DNA of 64,000 nt, taken from contig NC_083337.1 of the NCBI RefSeq assembly GCF_019175385.1, positions 48,212,938 to 48,276,937 of the forward strand, in the 5' to 3' direction. Shown in pieces: positions 46,112 to 57,822 of the stretch. Under the pieces are notes generated by a model. The model made no database searches and was not told the DNA's origin. It saw only the letters and a program-made list of their open reading frames with translations. Made by a program: the position numbers and the translations under genes. Source of the DNA: Lycium barbarum. Lineage: Eukaryota; Streptophyta; Magnoliopsida; Solanales; Solanaceae. The first letter of the stretch is position 1. The number at the start of each line of letters is the position of its first letter.

Positions 46112-47999
46112 TGCGTATCCGCATACATACATCCAAATCCTTACTTAATTACCCTCATAATCATTTACATCTCATCTACATAACATATTCGTACTCTTAA
46201 TGATGTCATATACATAGCATATACACATATATGCAGATATACATAGCATGCCCGACCATGAAGGTTCGGTGTTTCATACATACTTGGCCAACCAAGGCTC
46301 AAGGTTATATCTACCTGGCCCTACCAAGGCATCAGGGTTATCCATACCATCTGCAAATGTGCGCGCGCGTTACGTAATCATATACATACATATACATATA
46401 TTCTACCCGGTGTTATAAGCTCGGGGTTTCATTATAGCCCTTCATAGGCACACATAAGTATAATAGCCCATAGGCACCTTTAGCATCATTATTATTATCA
46501 TCATCATTTCTATCATCATTATTATCGCATCATTACTATCATCATCATTATTATCATCATTATTATCGTTACGTCTGCATTATAGGCTTACTCGTCGTGT
46601 AAGGAACGTAGTACACATCAAGGATTGCAGGCTCAGTAGCTTTTGAGAATAGAATCATATGGAGCACATCATGAGCTCATAGAAGGATAAATGATTGGCC
46701 AAAGAACCATGCCTTATGAAAGAAGGGTTAGCCTTACATACCTTTTCGTTGAACTAGTCTACACTTGCACGTACTCCTCCGATGCTCACGTTTCTACCTT
46801 CATTAAGGTCATACTATCATTAGAATCGATAACTAGCACACATGGCTAAAGCTAGAGAAAATCGGGCAACATCTCCTTTATTTGTACAACATTTGCCCAT
46901 ATCGTAATTCAACTTCCAAACGTCGACAATACATTCACAATATCATAACAATAGCCATTAATCATCCACATTATCTAGATTTCTCAATTTGCTCCTAGTT
47001 CACCCATATTCATGGTCATAACCCTCGACCTCGTCCATTCATATACAATGTCGATTTCATGATCTTAACGTCGTTTATAACATATTCATATCACAACACA
47101 ACAATAAACATGATTCAATTCAAACTATTTCTCAAAAGGTCACTATTCATCATTCATGACCTATTTTACCATATTTTTCTACAATCCATGTATTTCAACT
47201 CTCCAATATCTTAAACAACGTATAAATATCATGAATCTTACCTTAGATGTTGTAGGAACGAGCCTTAGTTGATAATAATCCACTTGAGCAAAAACCTAGT
47301 TTTCCTCCATTTGGATTTCTTGACTTGGATGATCTTTAATGGGTTTTTCTTCCACTTGATTCACTTGATTAACATTGTTAATGACTAATAATCCTTGAAA
47401 ACTTGTATAATAAATGTAGAGAGATGTTTTAGAGAGAAGGGGTGTGATGTAGAAGTGAAATGAAATAAGTCTTGGTCCCCTTATTTAACGACTTAAAAAT
47501 CTGAATTGAAGTGCACAGTGGTCGTAAACTTGGTTTATGGCCCGTATTCCAATTTACGGACCGTCCTTCATGGTCGTGTTTAACCATAGCAGAATCAGAA
47601 ACTCAGGCTGCAACAGGGTGATTTACGACCATGGTTTACGGGCCGTAAATCACTTTACGGTCCGTATTCCGGGTTGTATTTAACCATTGATCATCTAGTA
47701 GAAATTTGAAGTCTCGAATGCCAAAATACGACAGGCTAGTTTACGGACCGTATACCATTTTACGGTCCGTATTTCACTTTACGACCGGCTGGCCAGATTG
47801 CAAACCTGTAACTTTTCACATTTCTTGACTCTTCATTCTAATCATCCACATCCATTTGCCTACCTTGCTCATCTCATACCTTGCCATATCTTAGCCAACT
47901 TTCTCGTCTTGCATTGGATGCCTTTGAAATCTCGCCTAAGGTCGTCGAACGTCATTTCTTACTCATGGAACGTCATACACTCGTACTCATCACTAGTTC
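46112..47999 (-). repeat. Element F 5' LTR, distal part
   Basis: Continues F's 5' LTR after G. Contains an ATC/ATT microsatellite (about 46484-46570), donor-like AAAAG|GTATGTAAGGC (acatac 46736-46741 on plus), GCAACATCTCC block near 46865, and TTTACGGTCCGTAAA palindromes (47518-47786). Stops at 47999, about 45 bases before the expected LTR end, where element H starts. Confidence 0.88.
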
Positions 48000-50900
48000 T
48001 GTTATATCCCGTATTTTGTGCATTCGGATATTTCAAGATAATTGCGAGAACTTAAGGGCGAGGCTATATTTTGATCTTGTTTAACACACAAGTTGTTTAT
48101 GATAATTTTTGAAGTGGAAATATTAAGAAAGGCTAGGGGCAAAAAGGAAAATTCACAAGATGGCTCATAGGAAATATGGAGGAAGGCAAAGGGCAAATTT
48201 GGAATTAGAAAAAATAAATTTTCATGAATTACAAAACAAAAAACAAATGGGCTTGAATTAAAGGGCCATTTGGCCGTCCAAAATAAAGTGGGCCGAGGCC
48301 CACATGGAAGTAAAACAAATAAGTCAAAAGATGACTTATGGATCACATTTATCATCTCTTATCAATTAGAAGACTCAAGAAACTTGGAGAGACAAAAACC
48401 ATAAGGCCATTCGGCCATGGCAAGTAGAAGAGAAGTCCCAAAAATCTTGACCAAAGAAATATTTTCTCCTAGCATTTCTACTAATTGGAAGGTCCCTAGC
48501 AAAGTGAAGAAGTCATTGGAGTAAGTAAAGTATTCATTCTTGCAAGCTACAAATCCTAGCTAAGTGAGAAGTTAAAGGAAAAAGGTAAGGATTAATCCTC
48601 TTCTTATATGTTATGGATGATTATATATGTTGTAGTAGGTAAAAGTGGATGAAATTCATGAAATTATGGATATATGTTGTGGCCGTGTGGTTGTTGTATG
48701 GTATGGAAGAGAATGAATCAATTTTTCTTAAGTATTTTGGTTGTTGTTGTAATGGAATCTATGATGGAAATGAAAGTTTAATGATTCTAGTTGAAGTTGT
48801 AAGTGTTGGAGAGTTGTTTAGAAGCTAATGTGATGTTAAAAGCCATTTTTTGTATTTATGGAAAACAATGTTGTTAGTGTGTGAATTGTTGGTGTAGTTC
48901 ATAAATTTGAAGGAAGGAAATGTGTTGTTATTGTTCTTGTTGCATTTGGAAGGTTTCGGATGAAGTAGAGTATTGGTTGAATTGTTTTGAATATTGTACA
49001 GATTGTTTGAAGTATTCTTGAATATTGTTTGAATGGTTGCGGATTAGTACTTGAATATGTAAGCAATTATGAATTGAACGTAAATGAAACGCCATCGAAG
49101 TTTGTAGAAAGAAGTTGCTACCGTTAGTATGCTTTTTGAATTGATTGTGGATATTGTTAGAATAACTGTTGGTATTGTTGTTGATAATTTGGCCGAGTTA
49201 AATTCTCGGATTTGTTGTTGATGATTTAGCCGAGTTGGATTCTCGGGGTTGTTGTATTTACAGGGGAAATGCTGCCAAAATTTCTGTAAATAAAGTGTTG
49301 GTTTAGAATTGGACTCTTAAGTGTTTATGGCTAATGTTTGGTATGTACGAATATTGTTGTAGATCTTGCGAAGCCAAAGACTTAAGTTCGGATTAGCGTA
49401 GGAAGCGGGCAAGGTATGTAAGGCTTACCCTTTCTTTCTTTTGGCATGTCCTAGAGCTAAGTAAGTTATGATACGTATCTTGGGGTAACTCTATTCTTGA
49501 TTCCGAGCTTGTTAATGATTCTTATTCATTTCTTGATGTGAGTATGCTTAGTATAGTCGAGATTATCATATGATTGAATAACGAGCAAAGCATAAAGAGA
49601 TTCTTGTTTTTTTAAAGAGTTCTATAAGTATTAATGTCCCTAACTTTCGTAGACAGTCTCGGATTGCTTTAAAAACGTTCGTAGAGGTTCCTATAATGAA
49701 TATCGTTCCTAACATTTATATGCTAACTCGGATTGTTTTGGAAACGTGGCGTAACGATATCCATAATGAATCCATTCCTAGATGTAGGATATCCTGAGTT
49801 CTTTGACCTATTAAGCCCGAAGGGGCATTCTCAAGTTGTGCGACTTCATAATGCGGTCTAAATCCCGAAGGGGACATTCATAAAATCTTTCTCTTACCTA
49901 TGCATTTTACATTTAAATTTGTGAGTCTCGAAGGAGACAAATGAAAAGGGGTTTGATTTCATACATGACGTCCATAATAGTTTTTTTCTAGATGATTTCA
50001 TGACGCGACTGAGCGTGCTATATAACATATGGCCTCGGCTTAAGTCCGAGTGTGCTATGGCCTCAGCTTATCTCTGAGTGTGCTATGGCCTCAGCTTATG
50101 TTTGAGCGTGCTATATAACATATGGCCTCAGTTTATGTTATGCCAATTGAGTTGTGCATATGGTTTCACTAATAATTTCGAGAAAAATCAGTTTTATACT
50201 AAAGAAAACATAAAGTTAGACTTTCAAAACCACTCCGAAGGGGGTGCGAGATTTTACTATTTCGTTTCATTTACAATTTATGTTTACACTCCATAGCATC
50301 ATTTCTTTGTATTGATATTCGTGGATTAAGTTGTGTTGACACCATCATTATTATTATGCCGGAAGCGGCATGCCCGAAGGGGCCATCATCATTATTATTA
50401 TGCCGGAAGCGACATGCTCGAAGGGGCCATCATCATTATTATTGTTATGCCGGAAGCGGATGCCCGAAGGGGCTATTATTGATACTGAGCCGGAAGCGGC
50501 ACGTACGTTTTATCATATTATTTACTTAAAGGAGGTGTTAGATTACATTGCTTGTTTGAAATGTTGGATCGATTGCGATATTTACTTAAGAACTGTTTAA
50601 GACTTTACGTATACATTTCTGTTTCTACCAGCGAAGGCTGCAGGAATTGGGTTGATCATGATTACTTCTTCCCTAAATTATGCGATAGTTATAATTTATT
50701 ACCGCTTTACATACTCAGTACATATATCGTACTGATCCCCTTTCTCCGGGGGGCTGCGTTTCATGCCACGCAGGTCCAGGGACGTGACCCGGTGAACCAG
50801 CTACTTAGGGGGAGTCAGCATTGGGAGTCAGGCAGCTCCACTTGTTCCGGAAGCTGTTCCTATTTTGGTATATTTTTGTATATATGTCTTGCAGGTCGTA

Positions 50901-51199
50901 TTCCTTAGAAGTCTGCGGACAGCGTGGGTGTCATAGGTACTGTTTGGTTTTTGTCGGTTGCTACATTGTTGTATAGAAGTGGCGTAGGCCTCTTTGGATC
51001 GCCTGGTCCTATGTCATGTATATGTATGTATATATGTAACACGCCTTGGGATGTTTTGAGTAACGTGTTGACTTTGGTATCGTATTTATAACTTTCAGCA
51101 AAAAAAAAAAACGCCATATTTGGGATCAAGTAACGTAAGTTGGGACATCAGGCAGGGTAAGATCGATCGCTTGTCATGGCCCTAGTTTGGGTCGTTACA
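48000..51199 (+). repeat. Element H 5' LTR, 3200 bp
   Basis: TGTTATATCCCG to GGGTCGTTACA. GGGGAAATGCTGCC at 49262-49277, donor-like AAG|GTATGT at 49411-49419, TATGGCCTCAGCTTAT array 50011-50140, GCCGGAAGCGGC...CCGAAGGGG array 50355-50505, hairpin module 50714-50774. Confidence 0.94.
49411..49419 (+). promoter_or_regulatory. Splice-donor-like site in element H 5' LTR
   Basis: AAG|GTATGT (GT at 49414) followed by AAGGCTTACCC and TTTTGGCATGTCC. The same 40-base context recurs in H's 3' LTR (56723-56731) and in all other LTR families here. Confidence 0.55.
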
Positions 51200-51203
51200 A
51201 AAG

Positions 51204-51215
51204 TGGTATCAGAGC
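51204..51215 (+). promoter_or_regulatory. Element H primer binding site (initiator tRNA-Met)
   Basis: TGGTATCAGAGC four bases after the LTR end. Confidence 0.95.
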
Positions 51216-51379
51216 AGTTCAGTGCTCGGCATGTTCGTAGACGGTGTCTAGTAGAGTCTTGTTTATCGGTGTGTTGTGCACCACACCTATAAGCAGGAGG
51301 CTACGAGGCATTAATAGGGTGTCATCCTTTCTTTCCTGGTAAAGATCGTGCGGATAGGGCTGTGTCATAAGTAAAGTCC

Positions 51380-51406
51380 CTAATCCAATTTTCTGTATGA
51401 TTTCAG
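51380..51406 (+). promoter_or_regulatory. Splice-acceptor-like site before element H gag
   Basis: CCTAATCC (possible branch site) then TTTTCTGTATGATTTCAG ending at 51406, three bases before the gag ATG (51409). Same placement in E, F, J; in A and B the equivalent site has a TACTAAC branch sequence. Confidence 0.5.
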
Positions 51407-51408
51407 TA

Positions 51409-52608
51409 ATGGCTAGGAAGGGTAAAGCGACGGCAGCACAGAAGAGCAAGACGGTTGCAGATGAGGCAGCCAGCCGAGCCCTCAGACCTACCAGAGCTCA
51501 GACTTACACGGGAATACATATTCGGTCCCAGAGTTCTCCTACTTCCCCATCTCCGGAAGGGCCCAGAAGGGCATCTGATCCAGCCCCTGCTCCAGCACCC
51601 ATACCGGTGCCTCCAGTTCATCAGCCGGATGTTCAGAGACAGGAAATAAGAGAGATGAAGGATGCTATACACTTGTTAACTCAGATACTTGCTGCCCAAG
51701 CTGGACGACAGGATAGGGGCCATGAGTATTCGGATAGGGCCGCTAGTGCCCCGAGACTTTCTTGCCTTAAATCCCCCAGAATTCAAGGGTACGGACCCTA
51801 ATGCTGACCCTCAGGAGTTCATAGATGGCATGCAGCATACTTTAGATATAATGATGGCGTCAGCTACAGAGTCTGTTCAGCTAGCTGCCTACAGGTTACA
51901 GGGCATAGCAATTAATTGGTTTCAGTCATGGAGGCTATCGAGAGGTAGGGATGCCCCTCCGCCGACTTGGCAGGAATTCTCGGATGCCTTCTTGTGCCAT
52001 CACATGCCACCTGAGCTAAGGCGGGCGAGAGTTGACAGGTTCCTTAACCTGCGACAGGATAACATGTCTGTTAGAGAGTACAGTGTCGAGTTCGATTCTT
52101 TAGCTAGATATGCCCCTTCTATTGTGCAAAACATGGAAGACAGAGTTCACCGATATGTGATGGGATTAGAGCCGGAGTTGCAGGAGGCTTGTATGGCCGT
52201 GGCAATGCAGCCGGGCATGGATATAGCTCGTGTTCAGGCTTATGCTCAGGGGTCAGAAGATCGAAAGCGTCAGCGAGAGGCCACCTCAGAGCGGAGTAGT
52301 GGCCAGTCCAAGAGGACCAGGTCAGAGCGTCAGAATACAGGTCCCACCAGAGGAAGCAGACCCCAGTATAGCGCACCCTCGCAGTTTCATGGATCCCAGC
52401 GGAGTAGGGAGGCCTTCCCTAGGCAGAGACAAAATCCTCCTTATGCGTCAAGTTCTCAGTGGCCTGCGGGGTCAGGGCAGGAGGTGATGCCCCCTCCTCG
52501 ATGCGCGACTTGCGGAAAGCGTCATGTAGGGCGATGTCGACTGGGTGTATGCTATACTTGCGGGGACCCGAGACACTATGCTAGAGACTGCCCGCAGGGT
52601 AGTGCCCT
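51409..52608 (+). pseudogene. Element H gag, main part, frameshifted
   Basis: The ATG at 51409 gives MARKGKATAAQKSKTVADEA, a Pro/Ala-rich segment and AIHLLTQILAAQ. One extra base in a CCCC run near 51752 shifts the frame; the downstream frame reads FLALNPPEFKGTDPNADPQEFIDGM, the capsid helices (MPPELRRARVDRFLNLRQDNMSVREYSVEFDSLARYAP, VHRYVMGLEPEL), a basic Gln/Arg/Ser stretch, CATCGKRHVGRC and a perfect CCHC knuckle (CYTCGDPRHYARDC, 52550-52591). Solo LTR I interrupts it at 52608. This is the best preserved gag of the window: one indel and one insertion from open. Confidence 0.92.
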
Positions 52609-54849
52609 TGTTACACCTCGGAAGTTTTTCCGTACTGGTATGATGAGCGTATGGTGTTTCACTAAGTCGGGAATGGCTAATTACGAATCTCGGAAAAAAA
52701 TTATAAAGTTGCAGAGAAATTCACCGCCAGTGGTCGTACGTGGCACTATACGGACCGTATAGTGGTTTACGGACCGTATAGTGCACTCGTCCTTCAACCT
52801 GCCAAAAATCTCAACTTTCTGGAAATTGTTGAATAGGGTTAAATACGACCCAGTTTACGGCCGTAAACTGCCCTGTCCACCAGCCACACTTTCTGTTTCT
52901 TGGAACGCTTTAATACGGTCACTGGGACGGACCGTAAATCAGAATACGGTTCGTAAACTGCACAATACGGTCACTGTTCATCCCGACAGAAATTCATTAA
53001 ACCTTAGTTTTTGAGTTATTAAAAGGAACATTGGCCTCATTTTATTTCATTCATTATTCATGCAACTCAGGAGACCTCTAGAACTTTCCAAATATTTTCT
53101 CCACAAGAATTCAAGAGAATCACAAGGAACATCAAGATCAACACCACCAAACTTATGAAATCAAGTGTAAGAAAACCATAAAAGATCATCTAGGTCAAGA
53201 AATCCCACAAAGGGTGGAACTAGGGTTTTGGCTAAGTGAAGAATTTCAACTCAAGGGTTGTTCAACCACTATCCAAGGTGAGTTTCATGATCATTCTATG
53301 TTGTTTGAAGTATTGAAAAGCTTAGACACTTGAAATGTAGAAGAACATAGAAATGGACCATTACTGAGTGAATAGTGCCATAAATGAATGATAGTGGGAT
53401 TGAATTATGAATGTTGAAGTGTTGTGAATACAAATACATTATGAATGATGTTTACATCATGAAACAAGCGTTAAACGCATGAAAACGCAATGACGATGGT
53501 CGATTGTGATATTATGAGTAATGTTAGGAATGTTAAGAGTTGAGATAAAACATGAGAAAAATAGTATACACAAGTGAAGCGCTGTCCGACTTCTCCTAGA
53601 ATTAGCGACGCATTCTTGTAGTTAGTATGCTAATGTTGATATGAATTCTTATGAAGGTAACGACGCGATATTGAAGGAGAACGAGTGAGCGATATCTTAG
53701 CTAAACGACCAAGGTATGTGAGGCTAATCTTTCTTTCTAATGGCATGAATCTTTTGATGTAATTTCCTATTCCCTTCATGAGTTCTCACTTCCTAAGAAG
53801 TTAAAATCCTATACCTATGAATGTCCATATGAGATAAGCTATATGATACGATGACACTAGAATGATGATGATGTTATTTCTTGCCTGCACTCACCTCATG
53901 TACTAGTCCTTTCAAGGTGAGTCATAATGTCTATGATGACTTCATAATATAATCGGGGGATCACGACCTCACGTCACCCCGATAGAGTAAAGTTGATCAT
54001 GAGTCATGTACACGCATTATGATAAGCATATTACTAGGAGCATTACATTGAGCATGTCATGAGCATTTCACACCGTGCCTAGTTGGTCGGGCAGTCACCG
54101 CCAAGGCGGGCAGCTATACGGATACACCATGACCTTCGGGCATGGGCAGACACCACTAGTGGGCGGCATGAGATGGTACCCCGGACGCGGGAGGCCTGGA
54201 CGCGGGCTAATGATATTGATGATTGCACCGTTCCGACACGGACGGGCAGCTTGCATATGATGCATATAGGTTATGGTGATGAGTATGAGTACGATAGCAT
54301 GCAATACTGCATTTATGATTACCAGTCAGATCCATATGTTTTATGTTGATGTTTTCCTTCTTTATGTATGCCTCTCATACTCGATACAATATTCGTACTG
54401 ACGTCCTTTCTTCGGACGTTGTGTTCATGCCCACAGGTAGACAGGAAGGAGAGCTTGGCCCAGGTCATCAGTAGCTATCAGCTAGAAGATAGCACTCTTT
54501 TGTTCGGAGGTGCTTGTGATTACTCTCTTTTGATGTACACTCCTATATGTATATTCTGGGCATGACGGAGTCTTGTTCCGTCTATGTATTCCTTATGTTA
54601 GTAGTGGCTCGTAGATACTCAGTGTGGGTTAGATGGTCCCATAAAATGATTTCCTATGTATGTAAATTATTTTGACGGCCAATAGGCCAATGTATATGAA
54701 GTATGTATGTTTTAAATAAAATATGATTTTCTCACAATTAGTGTGCAAAATGTATAAGAGAGTATTAAGTGAGCAGAATAAGCAGTAGAAAGAGCGGTGC
54801 CCGGTAAATTCTCCGAGTACCCGTCGCGGCCCCTAGTCGGGTCGTGACA
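52609..54849 (+). mobile_element. Element I: solo LTR, 2241 bp, with target duplication GCCCT
   Basis: TGTTACACCTCGG to TCGGGTCGTGACA with GCCCT at 52604-52608 and 54850-54854. E/F LTR family. Palindrome array 52736-52975 including a 21-base palindrome (52744-52764), TATTAAAA at 53017, donor-like AAG|GTATGTGAGGC at 53711-53720, hairpin module 54380-54437, GACGGA/TCCGTC hairpin 54564-54582. Sits in gag of H. Confidence 0.96.
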
Positions 54850-55053
54850 GCCCTTCCTGGGAATTCAGTAGCAGCGTCGTCACCCTCAGCAAGAGCGCCC
54901 GAGACAGGACCCCAGACTTCTTCCGGTCGAGGTAGGGGCGGAGGTAGAGTACCTAGTTCCGGTGCGGGGCCACATCGTATTTATGCGCTAGGTGGGAGAC
55001 CGGCTCCAGAGGCATCACAGGACGGACCACCAGGTATATTCTTCTTCAGATAA
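54850..55053 (+). pseudogene. Element H gag, C-terminal part after solo LTR I
   Basis: Resumes gag after the GCCCT duplication: a Ser/Ala/Gly-rich tail with SGRGRGGGRVPSSG and YALGGRPAPEASQ, ending at 55053. In the other gags YALxGR leads into VVTGTLSVF and the protease; here the frame ends with GIFFFR and no protease follows, so the pol deletion begins just here. Confidence 0.88.
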
Positions 55054-55295
55054 CCTATTGGTAGACTTAACCTATATATGAGCTGTCTCCTATCACTGTG
55101 ACATGATGTATTACAACACAAGTCAGAACAGGAGCCTAGCGGCTAATAGAGGGTCGAGGCAAAAGGCTTCGTGAAACCCTTATTTGAAACCATAAGGGTG
55201 GAAGAGCCCATGGCGTAGCAAGATCATAGCTATAAATCTGAACTAAGGAAACGGATAAAAGGCTACCTTTGACGGAATCCTAAGAGGACAAATCC

Positions 55296-55331
55296 AACAT
55301 TCGAGGACGAATGTTCTAAAGGGGGGGAGGA
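55296..55331 (+). other. Element H stem-loop and polypurine tract
   Basis: Perfect AACATTCG-AGGA-CGAATGTT stem-loop (55296-55315), then AAAGGGGGGGAGGA (55318-55331) abutting the LTR. Confidence 0.92.
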
Positions 55332-57337
55332 TGTTATATCCCGTAGTTTTGCATATCCGGGAAATTTGAAATGGTTGTGACAAGTTAAAGGCAAGGCCAT
55401 ATTTTGATCTTATTCAATATATATATAAGTTGTTCGAGAAAAATATTGTTGATGTGGAAATACGGAGGAAGGTAAAGGGCAAAATTAGAATTTCGGAAAT
55501 TAGTTTCAGGAATTACAAAACGAGAATTTTAACGAATTGGGCTTCACAAATTAAGAGAAAATGAGGCCCAATTCCTTAGTGGTGTGGCCGGCCATGGTAT
55601 AGGAAATAATGGCCCAAGCCCATATATTAATTAAATTCAAGGCCATCAAATAAATAAAGGGGCATTCATCACATTCACTAGAAACTTCAAGAAAACAAAA
55701 ACAAGAGCAAGGAAAAGAAGGCATTTCGGCCACATGGAGAAAAAAAAGAAAAAAAAAATTCAATCCTTCCACTTTGATTCAATAAGTATAATTTTCTTGA
55801 ATCCTTAACAAGTGCAAGACCCTCTCCAAGGTGGTATAATTATTTTGGCAAGAAACTACCTTTTGTGGCAAGTGGAAGAATTGAGAAAAGGAAAGAATTT
55901 TATGCCTTTATTATGTTATGGAAGATATATATACATGTTGTAGTATGTGGAAGTGAGTGTAAAGTATGAAACTTGTGTGTTAAGTGTGTGCATGTGTGTG
56001 GCCGTGGGGTGTGGTGCATGTAGGGGAGTGAATTTATTTTGTTTAGCATCTTAATTATGTTGTTGTAGCCTTGTGATGAAAATGGAAGAATAATTGTTTA
56101 AGTTAGCATGAAAAATTGGTTGTTGAGTTGTTATCGGAAAGCATGCGATTTTATTATAAATTATGTAATTGAGAAAATAAAGTTGTAAGATGTAAGTGGT
56201 GATTGTTGTAAGTGGAATTGGAAGATAAAAAGGTGTGGTGAATATTTATGTTGAGAATTGGAAGTTTTGGTCGGATTATGGTTTTGGTGAAAAGTTTGTA
56301 TATCGTGTATACCCTGTGAATATTTTGTAGAAACGATATGAAATGCTTCCAAATCGCATGGTAATGATCTTGACTAATGATAAATGTGAGAATGTTGAGA
56401 TTAGTTTTGGAATATGAAGTTGAAATGAAAGTTATTGCACTATGTTGGACGGGGAACTAGTTATGCCATATTGTGTGTTTTGTGGCGATTGTTGTTATTG
56501 TTATTGTTGTTGATGTTGTTGTTGGGTTGTTGTTGATTGTTCTGTCTAAGTTAGACTTTCAGGGATGTCCAGTTTATAGGGGAAATGCTGCCGAAATTTC
56601 GGTAGACAATATGAATTTAAGATTTAAATTCTAGAAGCATATGACTTATATTTGGCAACTATGACCAATTGTAGATTTTGGACGAAGCGGGAGTTGAGTT
56701 TGGACGAGCGTAAGGAGCGCGAAAGGTATGTAAAGCTATCCCTTTCCTTCTCTTGGCATGTCCTAGATGTACTAGGTCTTGATTTGAGCCTCGGGGATCA
56801 TTCCGTTCATAGGAATCCGAGTTTGATTTTTGGTACTATTCATTCAATGGAATTGAACTTTAAAGGGTGCGTTTTGTTGGAAAAATGGTTAAACCTCCAT
56901 AACTTTCACAAATGTAGTCCGATCGCGCCGAAACTTTCATGGATGACTTCACAAGGCCTAATGCACGTAATTTTTGTACGTCCCCTCGACTAGCACCGAG
57001 GTGGGCCCACAAGTCCCGAGACCTTTTGTATTGCTCCATTTGACTTAGTCCTGTACGGTAACTAAAGGGAACTTTGGGTTAACGTCCCTACTTCTGTAGA
57101 CGGACTCGAATTGTCTGGACATAGCCATAGAGGTTTTATGATGAATGATGTCCGTAATGATAATTGGAAGGCATTTAGTTCTCACTACTTTGCATGTGCA
57201 TACGATTGTTAACCCTTCATGCTAAATTGGATTTGTTGAAACTTGGTTGTGGGTTACTAGTGATTTCAAAAAAAAAGAAATTTATTATTAAAATTTACTG
57301 ATTGTTAGTCTCAAGCTAAAGGGAATATAAAGTCGAT

Positions 57338-57600
57338 TTCAAAACCACTCCGAAGGGGGTGCGACATTTTACTATTTAGACTTTCCAAAAACCACTCCGA
57401 AGGGGGTGCAATATTTTATTATCTAGACCTTCCAAAAACCACTCCGAAGGGGGTGCGATATTTTATTATCTAGACCTTCCAAAAACCACTCTGAAGGGGG
57501 TGCGATATTTTATTATCTAGACTTTCCAAAAAACCACTCCGAAGGGGGTGCGATATTTTATTATCTAGACTTTTCAAAACCACTCCAAAGGGGGTGCGAT
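57338..57600 (+). repeat. Tandem array, six units of about 47-49 bp
   Basis: Unit core AAACCACTCCGAAGGGGGTG then CGATATTTTATTATCTAGAC. The 5' LTR has only one such unit (about 50226). Confidence 0.93.
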
Positions 57601-57740
57601 GGCCTCAGCTCATATCTGAGTGTGCGATGGCCTCAGCTTATATCCGAGCGTGCTATGGCCTCGGCTGATCACTGAGCGCGCTATGGCCTCGGTTTATACC
57701 TGAGTGTGCTATGGCCTCAGCTTATGTCTGAGTGTGCTAA
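57597..57740 (+). repeat. Tandem array of TATGGCCTCAGCTTAT units
   Basis: Five units of about 28-33 bp (GCTATGGCCTCAGCTTATNTCTGAGTGT). Also 50011-50140. Confidence 0.85.
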
Positions 57741-57822
57741 TTTCAAAACCACTCCGAAAGGGGTGCGAAGTTTTGCCACTGCTTTTCATTTACGACCTAT
57801 CATAATTTATATATTACCATTA

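Larger units (their letters stand above)
37797..47999 (-). mobile_element. Element F: internally deleted Ty3/gypsy element, split by solo LTR G, truncated by H
   Basis: Minus orientation: 5' LTR 47999-42483 (interrupted by G), primer site 42478-42467, gag with two deletions, integrase and chromodomain remnants, polypurine tract, 3' LTR 40396-37797. Protease, RT and RNase H are gone. The 5' LTR lacks its first few dozen bases at 47999, where element H begins. The two LTRs are related but far from identical, unlike A and C, suggesting a recombinant of two subfamilies. GTAAC (37792-37796) is the left flank; no matching right flank remains. Confidence 0.85.

Noticed and set aside
50905..51129. 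Minus-strand frame in H 5' LTR with a close copy at 58429-58698
   Set aside because: Duplicated only because the LTR ends are nearly identical; antisense to the LTR and without recognisable features.
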